From positions 62,001 to 126,000 of the forward strand of contig NZ_QQNH01000007.1 in NCBI RefSeq assembly GCF_003345525.1: a stretch of 64,000 nt of DNA. Reading direction: 5' to 3'. Shown here one piece after another: positions 21,500 through 31,362 of the stretch (within the stretch, counting starts at the first letter, position 1; every line of letters starts with the position of its first letter). Below the pieces are notes generated by a model. The model was not told the origin of the DNA. It did not search any database and saw nothing but the letters and a program-made list of their open reading frames with translations. A program made the position numbers and the translations under genes. The DNA comes from Pelagibacterium lacus (GTDB lineage Bacteria; Pseudomonadota; Alphaproteobacteria; Rhizobiales; Devosiaceae).

Positions 21500-22012
21500 A
21501 TGACCTTGAATTTTTTTCCGACGCGAATCAGAAAGCCGTCCGCGCCGATCATAGAATGTCCGTATGCCGCGAAACACCACAGAACCCAAGGTTTTTCAAT
21601 AGTTCCGGGCGGGCACCCCGGCGCGGCGGCGGCGAATGCGATCCCGATATGGAACAGTTGCGGCGGGATGGAGCGGGGTGGGGTTTACCTTCGGTTTGCC
21701 ACTCGTCAGCACTTTCTTAAACGCCATGGGATAGTGGTTTGTGCATACGGTTCATGTGTTTGGAGTTGCCGTATGCGCGAGATACCGGACGTTTCGGCTG
21801 CGTATTGCCGGGCTGGATCTTCTCGCGACCCGTTCAGGTGGGTGCAAGCCGGATTGAAGAGTTCTGCGTACCGGCTTGCCCACCTTTCGCTCCCGAAACC
21901 CCTGATGGTTTCCCTGCTCTCCGCCCTGTTTTTCGTCATCTAACTCTTTTCGGGCGGTTGCGCGGGCTGGCGCCGGGCGATAACTAGAGCGCTCCAAGCC
22001 GGAGTTCTCAGC
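21500..22012. other. 513-bp intergenic region with three adjacent inverted repeats
   Basis: No supported protein gene; one 56-codon frame at 21773-21943 looks like chance. The notable content is three abutting inverted repeats: 21743-21750 with 21769-21776 (8 bp), 21777-21782 with 21821-21826 (6 bp), and 21837-21852 with 21871-21884 (14 bp with a 2-nt bulge). This may be a structured RNA or the leader of the following sulfotransferase-like gene. The parE promoter must also lie here. Confidence 0.5.
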
Positions 22013-22906
22013 GTGTCCGACCCGCAGCAAAAACCCATTCGCCCGCTCTATTTCGTTGCCTCCTATCCGCGCTCGGGCAGCCAGTGGGTCCGGGCCGGCG
22101 TTTTCCTGATGGTGGCGCTGAGCCAGCCCAATCCGCCCAAGCAGATCGATATGCGCAATATCGACAACATCATCCCGCTCGATTCCATGGGACGCTACTA
22201 TGCCGAGGTGACCGGCAAGGACGCCAAGGCGCTCGATGAGGAAGAGATCGCGGCGGCGCGCCCCCAGGTGCATGAATATCTGGCGCGCAATCCCAAGGGC
22301 TTTCCGGTGGTGCGGACCCACGCGGTGCGCGGGACGTTTTACGGCCATCCCACGTTCAACACCAAGGTTTCGGCCGGCGGCACCTATATCGTGCGGTCCC
22401 CGCTCGACGTGGCGGCGGCGCTGGTCGAGGCGACGGGACTGCCGCCCATGCGGATCATTGAGGCGATGATGACGGTGGACCGGCGCGTCAAGGCCGGGCC
22501 GGCCTTCGTGTCCGAGCCGCAGGGCTCGTGGAGCCAGAATGTGGCGAGTTGGACGGCGCAGCGCCAACCGCAGGTGCATGTGATCAGGTTCGAGGAACTG
22601 CGCGACGATCCAGCCGGCCAGTTCAAGGGGCTGGCGGCCCATATGCGCATTCCGGCCGGCGACAAGGCCATCGCCACGGCGGCCGGCCTGCTCGCCGAAA
22701 CCCACAAGAAGCAGGCGCGCACGACGACGCCGCGCGACTATCGCGCCACGCTGCAGCCCGTCCATGCGCGGGCGATCATCGAGGCCCATGGGGTGCAGAT
22801 GGACGCGCATGGCTATCTCACCAAGCGGGTGCTGGATTATGCCAATATCGATCGCGAGGCGGCGCTGACCCTGGCGCAACGCTATGCGCCGAGGCTGACG
22901 AGCTGA
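22013..22906 (+). CDS. Sulfotransferase-domain protein
   Basis: A 297-residue protein with the two PAPS-binding signatures of sulfotransferases: an N-terminal phosphosulfate loop (SYPRSGSQWVR, near residues 17-27) and the 3'-phosphate segment (YIVRSPLDVAAAL). It would transfer a sulfuryl group from PAPS to an alcohol or amine of an unknown acceptor. GTG 22013 is the likely start since it places the PAPS loop at the usual distance. It stands alone between parE and glnA with no glycan or nodulation genes nearby. It ends at a strong bidirectional terminator. Confidence 0.75.
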   Translation: MSDPQQKPIRPLYFVASYPRSGSQWVRAGVFLMVALSQPNPPKQIDMRNIDNIIPLDSMGRYYAEVTGKDAKALDEEEIAAARPQVHEYLARNPKGFPVVRTHAVRGTFYGHPTFNTKVSAGGTYIVRSPLDVAAALVEATGLPPMRIIEAMMTVDRRVKAGPAFVSEPQGSWSQNVASWTAQRQPQVHVIRFEELRDDPAGQFKGLAAHMRIPAGDKAIATAAGLLAETHKKQARTTTPRDYRATLQPVHARAIIEAHGVQMDAHGYLTKRVLDYANIDREAALTLAQRYAPRLTS

Positions 22907-22923
22907 TCCGGCCGGAGACGTGA

Positions 22924-22951
22924 AAAAGGGGTCGCCGAGGCGACCCCTTTT
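22924..22951. terminator. Bidirectional terminator between the sulfotransferase gene and glnA
   Basis: AAAAGGGGTCGCC (22924-22936) pairs with GGCGACCCCTTTT (22939-22951). The A/T ends give a U-tract on both strands, as expected between convergent genes. Confidence 0.92.
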
Positions 22952-22971
22952 CGTATGGGATGGAGCCGGTC

Positions 22972-24381
22972 TCAGGCCGAATAATACATTTCGTATTCGA
23001 CCGGGTGCGGCGTGTGCTCGAAGCGGATCACTTCCTCCATCTTGACCGCGATATAGGCGTCGATGAAATCGTCGTCCATCACGCCGCCGGCCTTGAGGAA
23101 GTCGCGGTCCTTGTCGAGGCTGTCGAGCGCTTCGCGCAGCGAGGCGGCCACGGTCGGGATGTTCTTGAGCTCTTCCTTGGGCAGTTCATAGAGATCCTTG
23201 TCCATGGGCTCGCCCGGATGGATCTTGTTCTTGATCCCGTCGAGACCGGCCATCAGCAAGGCGGAAAAGGCGAGATAGGGATTGGCCAGCGGATCGGGGA
23301 AGCGGACTTCCACCCGCTTGGACTTGGGGCTCTGGCCGAACGGAATGCGGCATGAGGCCGAGCGATTGCGGGCCGAATAGGCCAGCAGCACCGGCGCCTC
23401 GAACCCGGGAACCAGGCGCTTGTAGGAATTGGTGGTCGGGTTGGTGAAGGCGTTGACGGCCTTGGCGTGCTTGATGACGCCGCCGATGTAATAGAGGCAT
23501 TCCATCGAGAGCCCGGCATATTCGTCGCCGGCGAAGAGCGGCTTGCCGTCCTTCCAGATCGACTGGTGCACATGCATGCCCGATCCGTTGTCGCCATAGA
23601 CCGGCTTGGGCATGAAGGTCGCCGTCTTGCCATAGGACTGGGCGACCTGCTGCACGCCGTATTTGTAGAGCAGCACATGGTCGGCGGCGGTGATCATCGG
23701 CGCGAACTTGATGCCGAGTTCGTGCTGGGCCGACGCCACCTCGTGGTGGTGCTTTTCCACGACGACGCCCATCGCGGCCAGCGCTTCGAGCATTTCACCC
23801 CGGATATCCTGGGCGCTGTCGATCGGCGGGACCGGAAAATACCCCTTCTTGAGCGGGATATGATGGCCGCTATTGCCGCCTTCATATTCGGAGTCCGAAT
23901 TGGTGCCCAGTTCGGACGCATCGACCTGGAAGCCGACCTTGTAGGTCGAGGTCGAATAGCGGACGTCGTCGAACAGGAAGAATTCGGGTTCGGGACCGAA
24001 GCCCACGGAATCGCCAGCGCCACAGGTGCCGACATAGGCCTCGGCCTTCTTGGCGATGGAGCGCGGGTCGCGGTTATAGGGCTGGTAGTCGGCCGGTTCG
24101 AGAATGTCGCAATTGACGCACAGGGTCGGGGCCGAGAAGAACGGATCGATATAGGCCGAGGCGGTATCGGGCATCAGCACCATGTCGGATTCGTTGATGG
24201 CCTTCCAGCCGGCGATCGAGGAGCCGTCGAACATGACGCCTTCCTCGAACATGTCCAGATCGACGACCGATGCGTCCATGGTGACGTGCTGCAGCTTGCC
24301 GCGCATGTCGGTGAAGCGCAGGTCCACATACCTGATGCCCTCGTCCTTGATCCGCTTTATCAGGTCTTCCGATGAATTCAT
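22972..24381 (-). CDS. glnA: Glutamine synthetase type I
   Basis: Makes glutamine from glutamate, ammonia and ATP; dodecameric cytoplasmic enzyme. The product is 469 residues from ATG 24381, the normal GSI length. The adenylylation tyrosine is Y398 in [10 protein letters not shown], so control by GlnE is expected. The substrate-binding stretch [10 protein letters not shown] is present. It lies 55 nt after glnB on the same strand, the usual glnBA operon of alphaproteobacteria. The frame is open 81 codons further upstream, but that runs into glnB and is rejected. Confidence 0.97.
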   Translation of the reverse strand: MNSSEDLIKRIKDEGIRYVDLRFTDMRGKLQHVTMDASVVDLDMFEEGVMFDGSSIAGWKAINESDMVLMPDTASAYIDPFFSAPTLCVNCDILEPADYQPYNRDPRSIAKKAEAYVGTCGAGDSVGFGPEPEFFLFDDVRYSTSTYKVGFQVDASELGTNSDSEYEGGNSGHHIPLKKGYFPVPPIDSAQDIRGEMLEALAAMGVVVEKHHHEVASAQHELGIKFAPMITAADHVLLYKYGVQQVAQSYGKTATFMPKPVYGDNGSGMHVHQSIWKDGKPLFAGDEYAGLSMECLYYIGGVIKHAKAVNAFTNPTTNSYKRLVPGFEAPVLLAYSARNRSASCRIPFGQSPKSKRVEVRFPDPLANPYLAFSALLMAGLDGIKNKIHPGEPMDKDLYELPKEELKNIPTVAASLREALDSLDKDRDFLKAGGVMDDDFIDAYIAVKMEEVIRFEHTPHPVEYEMYYSA

Positions 24382-24436
24382 TTCTGGGGGTCCATATAAT
24401 GGTGTTGGGATTTTTGACGGCGTCCGGAAACGGGCT

Positions 24437-24787
<351 letters not shown>

Positions 24788-24815
24788 TCATGGTTGGGAC
24801 TGGCTGCGCATTGGA

Positions 24816-24832
24816 AAGCACGGCGCGTGCCA
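24816..24832 (-). promoter_or_regulatory. Sigma54 (-24/-12) promoter of glnB-glnA
   Basis: On the minus strand the sequence reads TGGCACG-CGCC-GTGCTT. It matches the TGGCACG-N4-TTGCW consensus with the invariant GG and GC 12 nt apart and only one base off in the -12 box. The expected start site near 24807 gives a leader of about 30 nt to ATG 24775. Confidence 0.75.
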
Positions 24833-24850
24833 CTTGAGGGAAAAATAGAA

Positions 24851-24869
24851 ATATGAATATATTTCATAT
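24851..24869. repeat. Perfect AT-rich palindrome upstream of the glnB promoter
   Basis: ATATGAA (24851-24857) and TTCATAT (24863-24869) with a 5-nt spacer, about 45-60 bp upstream of the predicted sigma54 start site. It may be an operator; the protein is unknown. Confidence 0.5.
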
Positions 24870-25163
24870 GGTTGGAGCGTAGAGATCATGGCGTCGCCGG
24901 GAGGGGCATCGGAGTGGATGTCTAAAATTTAGGCATGGCGGTCAATATTGCGCCGCGCGCCTGCGCCCGCAACTACGCTTTGACTGGCGGGCCGGTTTGA
25001 GCTAGGGAGCACGCGTTCCGCGCAAGCGGGAAATTGAATATCTAGTGCTGAAAGATGTAACGAAAGCGGTGACAAATTGTGGCAAAGCCACCGTCACCGT
25101 GACAATCGGGAACTAGAACGGTAGAATTGAAATTGGTAGGATAATCAGTATCTTACCTGGTAT

Positions 25164-25248
25164 GCGGGTGTGGCGGAACTGGTAGACGCACTGGATTTAG
25201 GTTCCAGCGCCGCAAGGCGTGGAGGTTCGACTCCTCTCACCCGCACCA
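25164..25248 (+). tRNA. tRNA-Leu(UAG)
   Basis: 85-nt class II tRNA with encoded CCA. The acceptor stem is GCGGGTG with CACCCGC. The anticodon stem CTGGA/TCCAG encloses loop TTTAGGT with anticodon TAG. A long variable arm is present, as is the T-arm GGTTCGACTCC. It reads CUA and probably other CUN leucine codons. Confidence 0.96.
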
Positions 25249-25270
25249 TTTTGTCAGCGATGCAGGATTC

Positions 25271-25672
25271 ATGACCGCTTCAGGATCGGCCGAACCCCTT
25301 GCCACATTGCCCGCGGCCATATTGCGGCCCTTGCCGAAGGACTATCAGTTCGCCGTCTGGCGCTGGATTCTGTTGCCGGCGGTGACCTATATGATCAGGC
25401 GCAATGGGGGCACCTGGGCCAGCGGCACGATCCATCTCTTTGCCCAGGAGCTTCGCTTCACCTTTTCGGGGCGCAATGGGGGAACGGTGTCGGTCCCGAT
25501 CGACCAGCATCTCACGATTTGCCTGCGTAAGGCGATGGCCTCGGAGCGCCTGATCCTCGAACGCGACGGCACCACCTATACCTTCATGGTCGTGCGCCCG
25601 ACCGCCTTTGTCGAGACGCTGGGCGGCATTGCCGACAAAGAAGGTGCGGGGTTCGTGGAGGGGCGGGCCTGA
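25271..25672 (+). CDS. Small hypothetical protein, possibly PH-like fold
   Basis: A 133-residue protein I do not recognise. It has a hydrophobic stretch near residues 26-40 (WRWILLPAVTY), too short and mixed to be a clear membrane segment. Alternating beta-strand-like segments follow (GTIHLFAQELRFTFS, LILERDGTTYTFMV) that resemble bacterial PH-like or GRAM modules. The start is ATG 25271, close behind tRNA-Leu. It stands alone. The PH-like idea is only an inference from the strand pattern. Confidence 0.6.
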   Translation: MTASGSAEPLATLPAAILRPLPKDYQFAVWRWILLPAVTYMIRRNGGTWASGTIHLFAQELRFTFSGRNGGTVSVPIDQHLTICLRKAMASERLILERDGTTYTFMVVRPTAFVETLGGIADKEGAGFVEGRA

Positions 25673-25929
25673 GGCGCCGGAGCGCCTGTGGCCGCAACCG
25701 CCGCGCTGCCGGGCAATTCGGGGTTGTTTAGGACCTGCAAATGCCTTAGGAAGTGCCGCCAAAGCGGCGCGACCGGTATCTTTCGAGGATGTCACGCAGG
25801 ACCGCAAACCGGACCAGCTGATTCGATGGCGGTCGACGGGGCAGGGTGCCAGACGCACTCCACCCCTTCGGGCCAGAGTTCCGCGCCGGATTCCAGACAT
25901 GTTTTATGAAAGACGGGATCGACAAGCAA

Positions 25930-27318
25930 ATGAACGTGACTGAAACTCTGAACGAAGGGCTGCGTCGCAAGCTCGATGTGACCATTCCGGCGACGGTGCT
26001 CGCATCCAGGCTCGACGAAAAGCTCGACGAGGTTCGGGGCAAGGTGCAGCTCAAGGGCTTCCGCCCGGGCAAAGTGCCGACCAGCCATCTCAAGAAGGTC
26101 TATGGCCGGTCGCTGATGAGCGAAGTTCTTCAGGACTCGATCAACGACACCGTCTCCAAGACCCTCGAGGACCGCTCCGAGAAGGCTGCGACCCAGCCTG
26201 AGATCGATCTGTCCGAGGATCAGGCGGTGATCAACCGCGTGCTGGACGGCGAAGGCGACCTGCAGTTCTCCGTTTCCTATGAGATCCTGCCGCCGGTTGA
26301 CCTGATGGACTTCAAGACCATCAAGCTCGAAAAGCCCGTGGTTGAAGTCTCCGACGCCCAGGTCGAGGAAGAAGTCGAGAAGTTCTTCAAGCAGAACCGC
26401 GGCTATGAGGACAAGGGCGACGGCGGCAAGGTCGAGGACGGCGATCGGGTCGGCCTCTCCTTCGTCGGCAAGATCGACGGCGAGCCCTTCGAGGGCGGTT
26501 CGGCCGACCACACCCACCTCGTCGTGGGATCGGGCCAGTTCATTCCCGGTTTCGAGGAACAGCTCGTCGGCATCGAGAAGGGCGGCGAAGAGACCATCAA
26601 GGTCACCTTCCCCGAGGACTACCAGAACGCCGAACTGGCCGGCAAGGAAGCCGAGTTCGACGTCAAGATGCTGCATGTGGACGGCCCCAAGAAGGATGTC
26701 GAGCTCAATGACGAGTTCGCCAAGACCCTGGGTCTCGAAGACCTCGCGGCCCTCAAGAAGGCGATCCGCGACCAGATCGAAGCCCAGAACAAGGACCTGT
26801 CCCAGCAGCGCCTCAAGCGCCTGGTGCTCGATGCGCTGGATGAAGGCCACAAGTTCGACGTGCCCGAAAAGCTGGTCACCGCCGAGTTCGATGCTATCTG
26901 GAATCGCGTCAAGCACGAGGTCGAGCACCACGGCAAGACCTTCGAATCCGAAGGCACGACCGAGGAAAAGGCCCGGGAGGACTATCAGAAGATCGCCGAG
27001 CGCCGCGTGCGCCTGGGGCTCGTCGTTGCCGAGATCGGCAACAAGAACGAGATCAATGTCAGCGACGAAGAGCATCAGCAGGCGCTGATCGCCGAAGTGC
27101 GCCGCTTCCCGGGGCAGGAGCAGCAGGTCTACGACTTCTACCGCAAGAACCCCAACGCTCTTGCCGGCCTGCGCGCGCCGATCTTCGAAAACAAGGTCAT
27201 CGACTATGTCGTCGAACTCGCCGATGTGGCCGAGAAGCCCATCAGCCGCGAGGACCTGGTCAAGCTCGTTCGCGAAGGCGAGGACAGCTTCGATATCGAC
27301 AACGATCACGAGCACTGA
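25930..27318 (+). CDS. tig: Trigger factor
   Basis: Ribosome-bound chaperone and peptidyl-prolyl isomerase for nascent chains. The product is 462 residues from ATG 25930. The N-terminal ribosome-binding domain has its loop signature in GFRPGKVP. The central FKBP domain follows (from about residue 160, VEDGDRVGLSFVGKIDGEPF), then the helical C-terminal chaperone arms. MNVTETLNEGL is the usual N-terminus; the upstream in-frame ATG 25906 is less likely. It ends at a strong terminator. Here clpP-clpX is about 3.4 kb away, whereas many genomes have tig directly before clpP. Confidence 0.95.
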   Translation: MNVTETLNEGLRRKLDVTIPATVLASRLDEKLDEVRGKVQLKGFRPGKVPTSHLKKVYGRSLMSEVLQDSINDTVSKTLEDRSEKAATQPEIDLSEDQAVINRVLDGEGDLQFSVSYEILPPVDLMDFKTIKLEKPVVEVSDAQVEEEVEKFFKQNRGYEDKGDGGKVEDGDRVGLSFVGKIDGEPFEGGSADHTHLVVGSGQFIPGFEEQLVGIEKGGEETIKVTFPEDYQNAELAGKEAEFDVKMLHVDGPKKDVELNDEFAKTLGLEDLAALKKAIRDQIEAQNKDLSQQRLKRLVLDALDEGHKFDVPEKLVTAEFDAIWNRVKHEVEHHGKTFESEGTTEEKAREDYQKIAERRVRLGLVVAEIGNKNEINVSDEEHQQALIAEVRRFPGQEQQVYDFYRKNPNALAGLRAPIFENKVIDYVVELADVAEKPISREDLVKLVREGEDSFDIDNDHEH

Positions 27319-27357
27319 TCACGGCCACGTTATCGACACAGACCTGATTATTTGAAT

Positions 27358-27387
27358 GGGTCCCGCAACGTTGCGGGACCCTTTTTG
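27358..27387 (+). terminator. Rho-independent terminator after tig
   Basis: A perfect 24-bp palindrome (27358-27369 with 27370-27381) gives a stem of about 10 bp with a 4-nt loop, followed by TTTTTG. Confidence 0.92.
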
Positions 27388-27448
27388 TTTTATCCTGGCG
27401 GGACGCGGGGGGGGGGCTCCGTCGGGACGATCAGTTTTGGAGTGGCCG

Positions 27449-28924
27449 GTGCAGGATCTCTTGACCCCCAGGCAAATGGCGCTGGCCGACAGGCTGGCCG
27501 TGGACGGCGGCATCGCATCCCTGACCCTCATGGAAAATGCAGGGCAGGCCGTTGCCTATGAGGTGACCCAGCGCTTCCCGCTGCAGCCGGTTCTGGTTCT
27601 GTGCGGGCCGGGGAACAATGGCGGCGACGGGTTCGTGGTGGCGCGCCTCCTGTCCGAACGTGGCTGGCCGGTGCGGGTGGGGGCGACCTGCGCCAAATCC
27701 GACCTGTCCGGCGATGCCGCCATGATGGCGCGCATGTGGACCGGCCCGGTCGAACGGATCGGCTCGGAGACCTGGGGCGATTTCGGGATCATCGTCGATG
27801 CCCTGTTCGGCTCGGGTCTGTCCCGCGACATCGAGGGCGAACTGGCCGATCTGGTGGCGGCCATCAATGCGTCGGCGGGCCACGTGGTGGCAATCGATAT
27901 CCCCAGCGGGATCGACGGCGAAACCGGCGCCGTGCGCGGAACCGCGATCGAGGCCGACCTCACCGTCACCTTCTTCCGGCACAAGCCGGGCCATCTTCTC
28001 TATCCCGGCGCCCGGTTCTGCGGCGATGTCCTATTGGCCGATATCGGCATTCCCGACAGTGTGCTGGACGAGCTCAACATCACGCTCCACGAAAACGACC
28101 CGCATCTGTGGTCGCTGCCGCGCCGGCGCGCCGATGGGCACAAATTCGATGCCGGCAATTGCGTGGTGATCTCGGGGGACAATCTGCATACGGGCGCCGC
28201 GCGCCTCTCCGCCTGGGGCGCCGTGCGGGCCGGTGCCGGCCTCGTGACGCTGGCCGGGAACGCGCCGGCCCTCATGGTTCACGCGGCCCATGTGACGGCG
28301 ATCATGCTCGAGACATGCGACGATGGCGCGGCGCTTGCCGAAATGCTGGAGGACCGGCGCAAGAATTGCGTGGTGCTGGGGCCGGGGCTGGGGGTCGGTG
28401 AGCCGGCTCGGCAGATGGTCCTCGCGGCGCTGGCGAGCGCGGCGGCGGTTGTGCTTGACGCCGATGCCCTGACCAGCTTCGCCGAACGGCCGACGGCGCT
28501 TTTCGAGGCCATAAGGCAGCGGGACGGACGTTCCACCGTGATGACCCCGCATATGGGCGAATTCGCCAGGCTGTTCGGCGCGGGCGGCGGCGCCAAGACG
28601 GAAAAGGCCATCTCGGCCGCAGGGATTTCGGGCGCCGTCATTCTGCTCAAGGGGGCCGATACGGTGATCGCCCATCCCGAGGGCAGGGCGGTGATCAACA
28701 CCACCGGCACGCCCCTGCTGGCCACGGCCGGAGCCGGGGATGTGCTGGCCGGCCTCATCGGCGGATTGCTGGCGCAGCACATGCCGGCCTTCGAGGCGGC
28801 ATGCGCCGCCGCTTACATTCACGGGCGCGCCGCGCAGGCCCATGGCAGGCCGGGGATGATCGCCGACGACCTGCCGGCCATGGTGCCGGCCATCCTCGCC
28901 GACCTGGCCGTGGCCTTCGACTGA
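27449..28924 (+). CDS. nnr: Bifunctional NAD(P)HX epimerase / ADP-dependent dehydratase
   Basis: Repairs hydrated NADH and NADPH: the N-terminal YjeF_N domain interconverts R and S epimers and the C-terminal ribokinase-like domain dehydrates S-NAD(P)HX. The product is 491 residues. The N domain has CGPGNNGGDGFVVARLL. The C domain has VLGPGLG and the nucleotide motif TAGAGDVLAGLIGG. GTG 27449 is chosen because GGAG lies 6 nt upstream and LLTPRQMALADRLA is the family start. The open frame further upstream crosses the tig terminator. Confidence 0.92.
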   Translation: MQDLLTPRQMALADRLAVDGGIASLTLMENAGQAVAYEVTQRFPLQPVLVLCGPGNNGGDGFVVARLLSERGWPVRVGATCAKSDLSGDAAMMARMWTGPVERIGSETWGDFGIIVDALFGSGLSRDIEGELADLVAAINASAGHVVAIDIPSGIDGETGAVRGTAIEADLTVTFFRHKPGHLLYPGARFCGDVLLADIGIPDSVLDELNITLHENDPHLWSLPRRRADGHKFDAGNCVVISGDNLHTGAARLSAWGAVRAGAGLVTLAGNAPALMVHAAHVTAIMLETCDDGAALAEMLEDRRKNCVVLGPGLGVGEPARQMVLAALASAAAVVLDADALTSFAERPTALFEAIRQRDGRSTVMTPHMGEFARLFGAGGGAKTEKAISAAGISGAVILLKGADTVIAHPEGRAVINTTGTPLLATAGAGDVLAGLIGGLLAQHMPAFEAACAAAYIHGRAAQAHGRPGMIADDLPAMVPAILADLAVAFD

Positions 28925-28935
28925 GCGGGCGCCGC

Positions 28936-30189
28936 CTACCAGGCGACGTCGAGCCGCTCCAGGCCGTGGAAATGATAGACGTCGGCATAGCGGGGCCTGG
29001 ACGCGAGGCGCAATTTGGGCAGGCGATCGAACAGGACCCCGAGCGCGATCTGCATCTCGATCCGCGCCAGCGGGGCGCCGATGCAGAAATGGATTCCGGC
29101 CCCAAAGCTCACATGTGCGCCATCGGTCCGGAACGGGTCGAATGTATTGGGGTTGAGGAAGCGCTTGGGATCGCGATTGGCGGCCCCGAGCATGAGGCCG
29201 ATCACGTCGCCTTTTCGCAGCGCGATGCCATCGATTTCGGTATCGGCGAGGGCGTAGCGGGTGAAGAGGTGCAGGGGTCCGTCGAAGCGCAGCGCCTCCT
29301 CCACGGTGGCCGCGGTCTGCTCTGGCGACCCGAACAGGCTGCGCGGATCGAAGCCGCTTTCGAGAACGGCCTTGACGGCATTGCCGGTGGTGTGGACCGT
29401 CGCTTCATGGCCGGCATTGAGCAGGAGAATGGCCGTCGACAGCACCTCGTCTTCCGTCAGCCGCTGGCCATCCTGCTCGGCGCCCAGCATATGGCTGAGC
29501 AGGTCCTCGCGCGGAGCCCGGCGCCGTTCGGCGATCACCGCGCGCAGATAGGCAGTGAAATCGGCCGCGGCCTGGTTGGCGTCACGCTCGGTTTCGGGCG
29601 TGACGCTGAACATGTACATGGTCACCATGCGGTTCGACCAGTCGAGCAGTTGCGGGGCCATTTCGGCCGGAAGGCCGATCATCTCGGCAATGACGATGGC
29701 CGGGAGCGGCGCCGCATAGGATTTGATGAGCTCGGCTTCTCCCTCATTTTCGAATTTGTCGATCAGCCCGTTGGCCAGCATCGCGATGCGGGGCCGGAGC
29801 TGCTCGACCTGCCGCGACACGAAGGCGCGATTGACCAGGGTCCGCAGGCGGGTATGGGCCGGAGGCTCGAGATTGAGCAGGGAATATTTTTCGGTGAGAT
29901 CGAAATCGGCCGTGTGCGGCTTGGGCTCGGGCAGGCCGATCTCCTCGCGGGTCGCCACATGCAGGATGTCGCGGCCGAAACGGCGATCGCGCAGCAGCGC
30001 GCTCACCGCCCCGAAATCGGCAAAGCACCAATGGCCGTACTCCTCCCAGAAAAAGGCCGGCTGGCTGGTGTTGCGCTCGGCGTAGAAGGGATAGGGGTCC
30101 TGGTAGAAGGTGGGGTCGGACGGGCGGGCGCTGGCGCGCATGGCGTCGGGGACGCCGGTTATCGGTCTCACCTGGAGAATGGCTGCCAT
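28936..30189 (-). CDS. Cytochrome P450
   Basis: Soluble bacterial-type P450 of 417 residues. The heme-ligand loop is FGAGIHFCIG with C369, the oxygen-binding I-helix is LLNAGHEATVHT, and the ExxR motif is in EEALRFDGP. There is no membrane anchor. Such enzymes need a ferredoxin and reductase, but none is encoded nearby, so the redox partner must be elsewhere. The substrate cannot be told from sequence. It converges with nnr (11-nt gap). The start is ATG 30189. Confidence 0.93.
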   Translation of the reverse strand: MAAILQVRPITGVPDAMRASARPSDPTFYQDPYPFYAERNTSQPAFFWEEYGHWCFADFGAVSALLRDRRFGRDILHVATREEIGLPEPKPHTADFDLTEKYSLLNLEPPAHTRLRTLVNRAFVSRQVEQLRPRIAMLANGLIDKFENEGEAELIKSYAAPLPAIVIAEMIGLPAEMAPQLLDWSNRMVTMYMFSVTPETERDANQAAADFTAYLRAVIAERRRAPREDLLSHMLGAEQDGQRLTEDEVLSTAILLLNAGHEATVHTTGNAVKAVLESGFDPRSLFGSPEQTAATVEEALRFDGPLHLFTRYALADTEIDGIALRKGDVIGLMLGAANRDPKRFLNPNTFDPFRTDGAHVSFGAGIHFCIGAPLARIEMQIALGVLFDRLPKLRLASRPRYADVYHFHGLERLDVAW

Positions 30190-30320
30190 TGGTCCTGCCC
30201 CGCAACATGGTCTTGACGCGGCCCAGCCTATGTCGGGAAAATCGTGCTGCCTATGGTCGAGCCTTGCCCACGCGCCAAAATTCTTTAGGGAAGGGCGCAG
30301 AAGAACCGGAGTTTGCCATC

Positions 30321-30548
30321 GTGAGCGATTTGACCGTTCCCCAGGCCATCGAGGCCATCTACACTTCCATCCGCAACGACAATGAGGAACTCGACCTCCA
30401 TATCGCCAATCTCAAGGCCGCGATGGCACGCGAGGGCGTCAAGGTGGCCGAGTTCGAAAACGCCAAGCTCGCCCAGCCAAACCGGCAGGGGCGCAAGCTC
30501 ATGCAGTCCTATTTCCGCAAGAAGGGCGTGGCCGTCGACTTCGTGTGA
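30321..30548 (+). CDS. Small conserved-looking hypothetical protein
   Basis: A 75-residue basic-tailed protein from GTG 30321, which has GGAG 9 nt upstream. It is largely helical (AIEAIYTSIRNDNEELDLHIANLKAAM), with a basic C-terminus (NRQGRKLMQSYFRKKG) that could bind nucleic acid. No family is recognised. It stands between the divergent P450 gene and clpP. Confidence 0.65.
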   Translation: MSDLTVPQAIEAIYTSIRNDNEELDLHIANLKAAMAREGVKVAEFENAKLAQPNRQGRKLMQSYFRKKGVAVDFV

Positions 30549-30709
30549 CGGCCCCCTCGGCGTTAAGCATGCGCCATAATTGGGCCATGCCGGGCTTGCT
30601 ATTGAATGCGAACGCCGCCAAGCCTATGTGAGCCTTTACCATCCTTTAAGCAGCGATCGCCTGCAATCTGATCGATCCAAATGATTCGATTCCCCGAGGG
30701 AGAAAAACA

Positions 30710-31339
30710 ATGCGGGATCCCGTAGATCTGTACATGAATACCCTCGTGCCCATGGTGGTCGAGCAATCCAATCGGGGCGAGCGGGCCTTCGATATCTATT
30801 CGCGCCTGTTGCGCGAGCGCATCATCTTCGTCACCGGGGTGGTCGAAGACAACATGGCCTCGGTGATCGTGGCGCAATTGCTGTTCCTTGAATCGGAGAA
30901 TCCGAAAAAGGAAATCGCCATGTACATCAACTCGCCCGGCGGGGTGGTCACTTCTGGCCTCTCGATCTACGACACGATGCAGTTTATCCGGCCCAAGGTG
31001 CAGACCTTGTGCATGGGGCAGGCGGCGTCGATGGGCTCGCTGCTGCTGGCGGCCGGCGAGAAGGATATGCGCGGATGCCTGCCCAATTCCCGCGTCATGG
31101 TGCACCAGCCTTCGGGCGGCTACCAGGGCCAGGTGACCGACATCATGATCCACGCCCGCGAGGCGGAAGACCTCAAGCGCCGGCTCAATGAAATCTACGT
31201 GAAGCATACCGGGCTGGAATACGCCAAGGTCGAGGAACTGCTGGAACGCGATCGGTTCCTCAGCCCGCAACAGGCCAAGGAACTCGGCCTGATCGACCAC
31301 GTTCATGAGAAGCGGGACGTGCCCGATACGGGCGCGTAA
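30710..31339 (+). CDS. clpP: ATP-dependent Clp protease proteolytic subunit
   Basis: Serine peptidase that forms the barrel of ClpXP and ClpAP. The product is 209 residues with the catalytic triad S107 (QAASMGS), H132 (VMVHQPSGG) and D181. GGGAG precedes ATG 30710. It lies upstream of clpX with a 172-nt gap holding a hairpin. Confidence 0.97.
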   Translation: MRDPVDLYMNTLVPMVVEQSNRGERAFDIYSRLLRERIIFVTGVVEDNMASVIVAQLLFLESENPKKEIAMYINSPGGVVTSGLSIYDTMQFIRPKVQTLCMGQAASMGSLLLAAGEKDMRGCLPNSRVMVHQPSGGYQGQVTDIMIHAREAEDLKRRLNEIYVKHTGLEYAKVEELLERDRFLSPQQAKELGLIDHVHEKRDVPDTGA

Positions 31340-31362
31340 CGCCATACCAATGCAAGCAAAAG

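Noticed and set aside
21773-21943. 56-codon plus-strand ORF before the sulfotransferase gene
   Set aside because: No ribosome-binding site and no recognisable composition; it overlaps the inverted repeats, which better explain the region.
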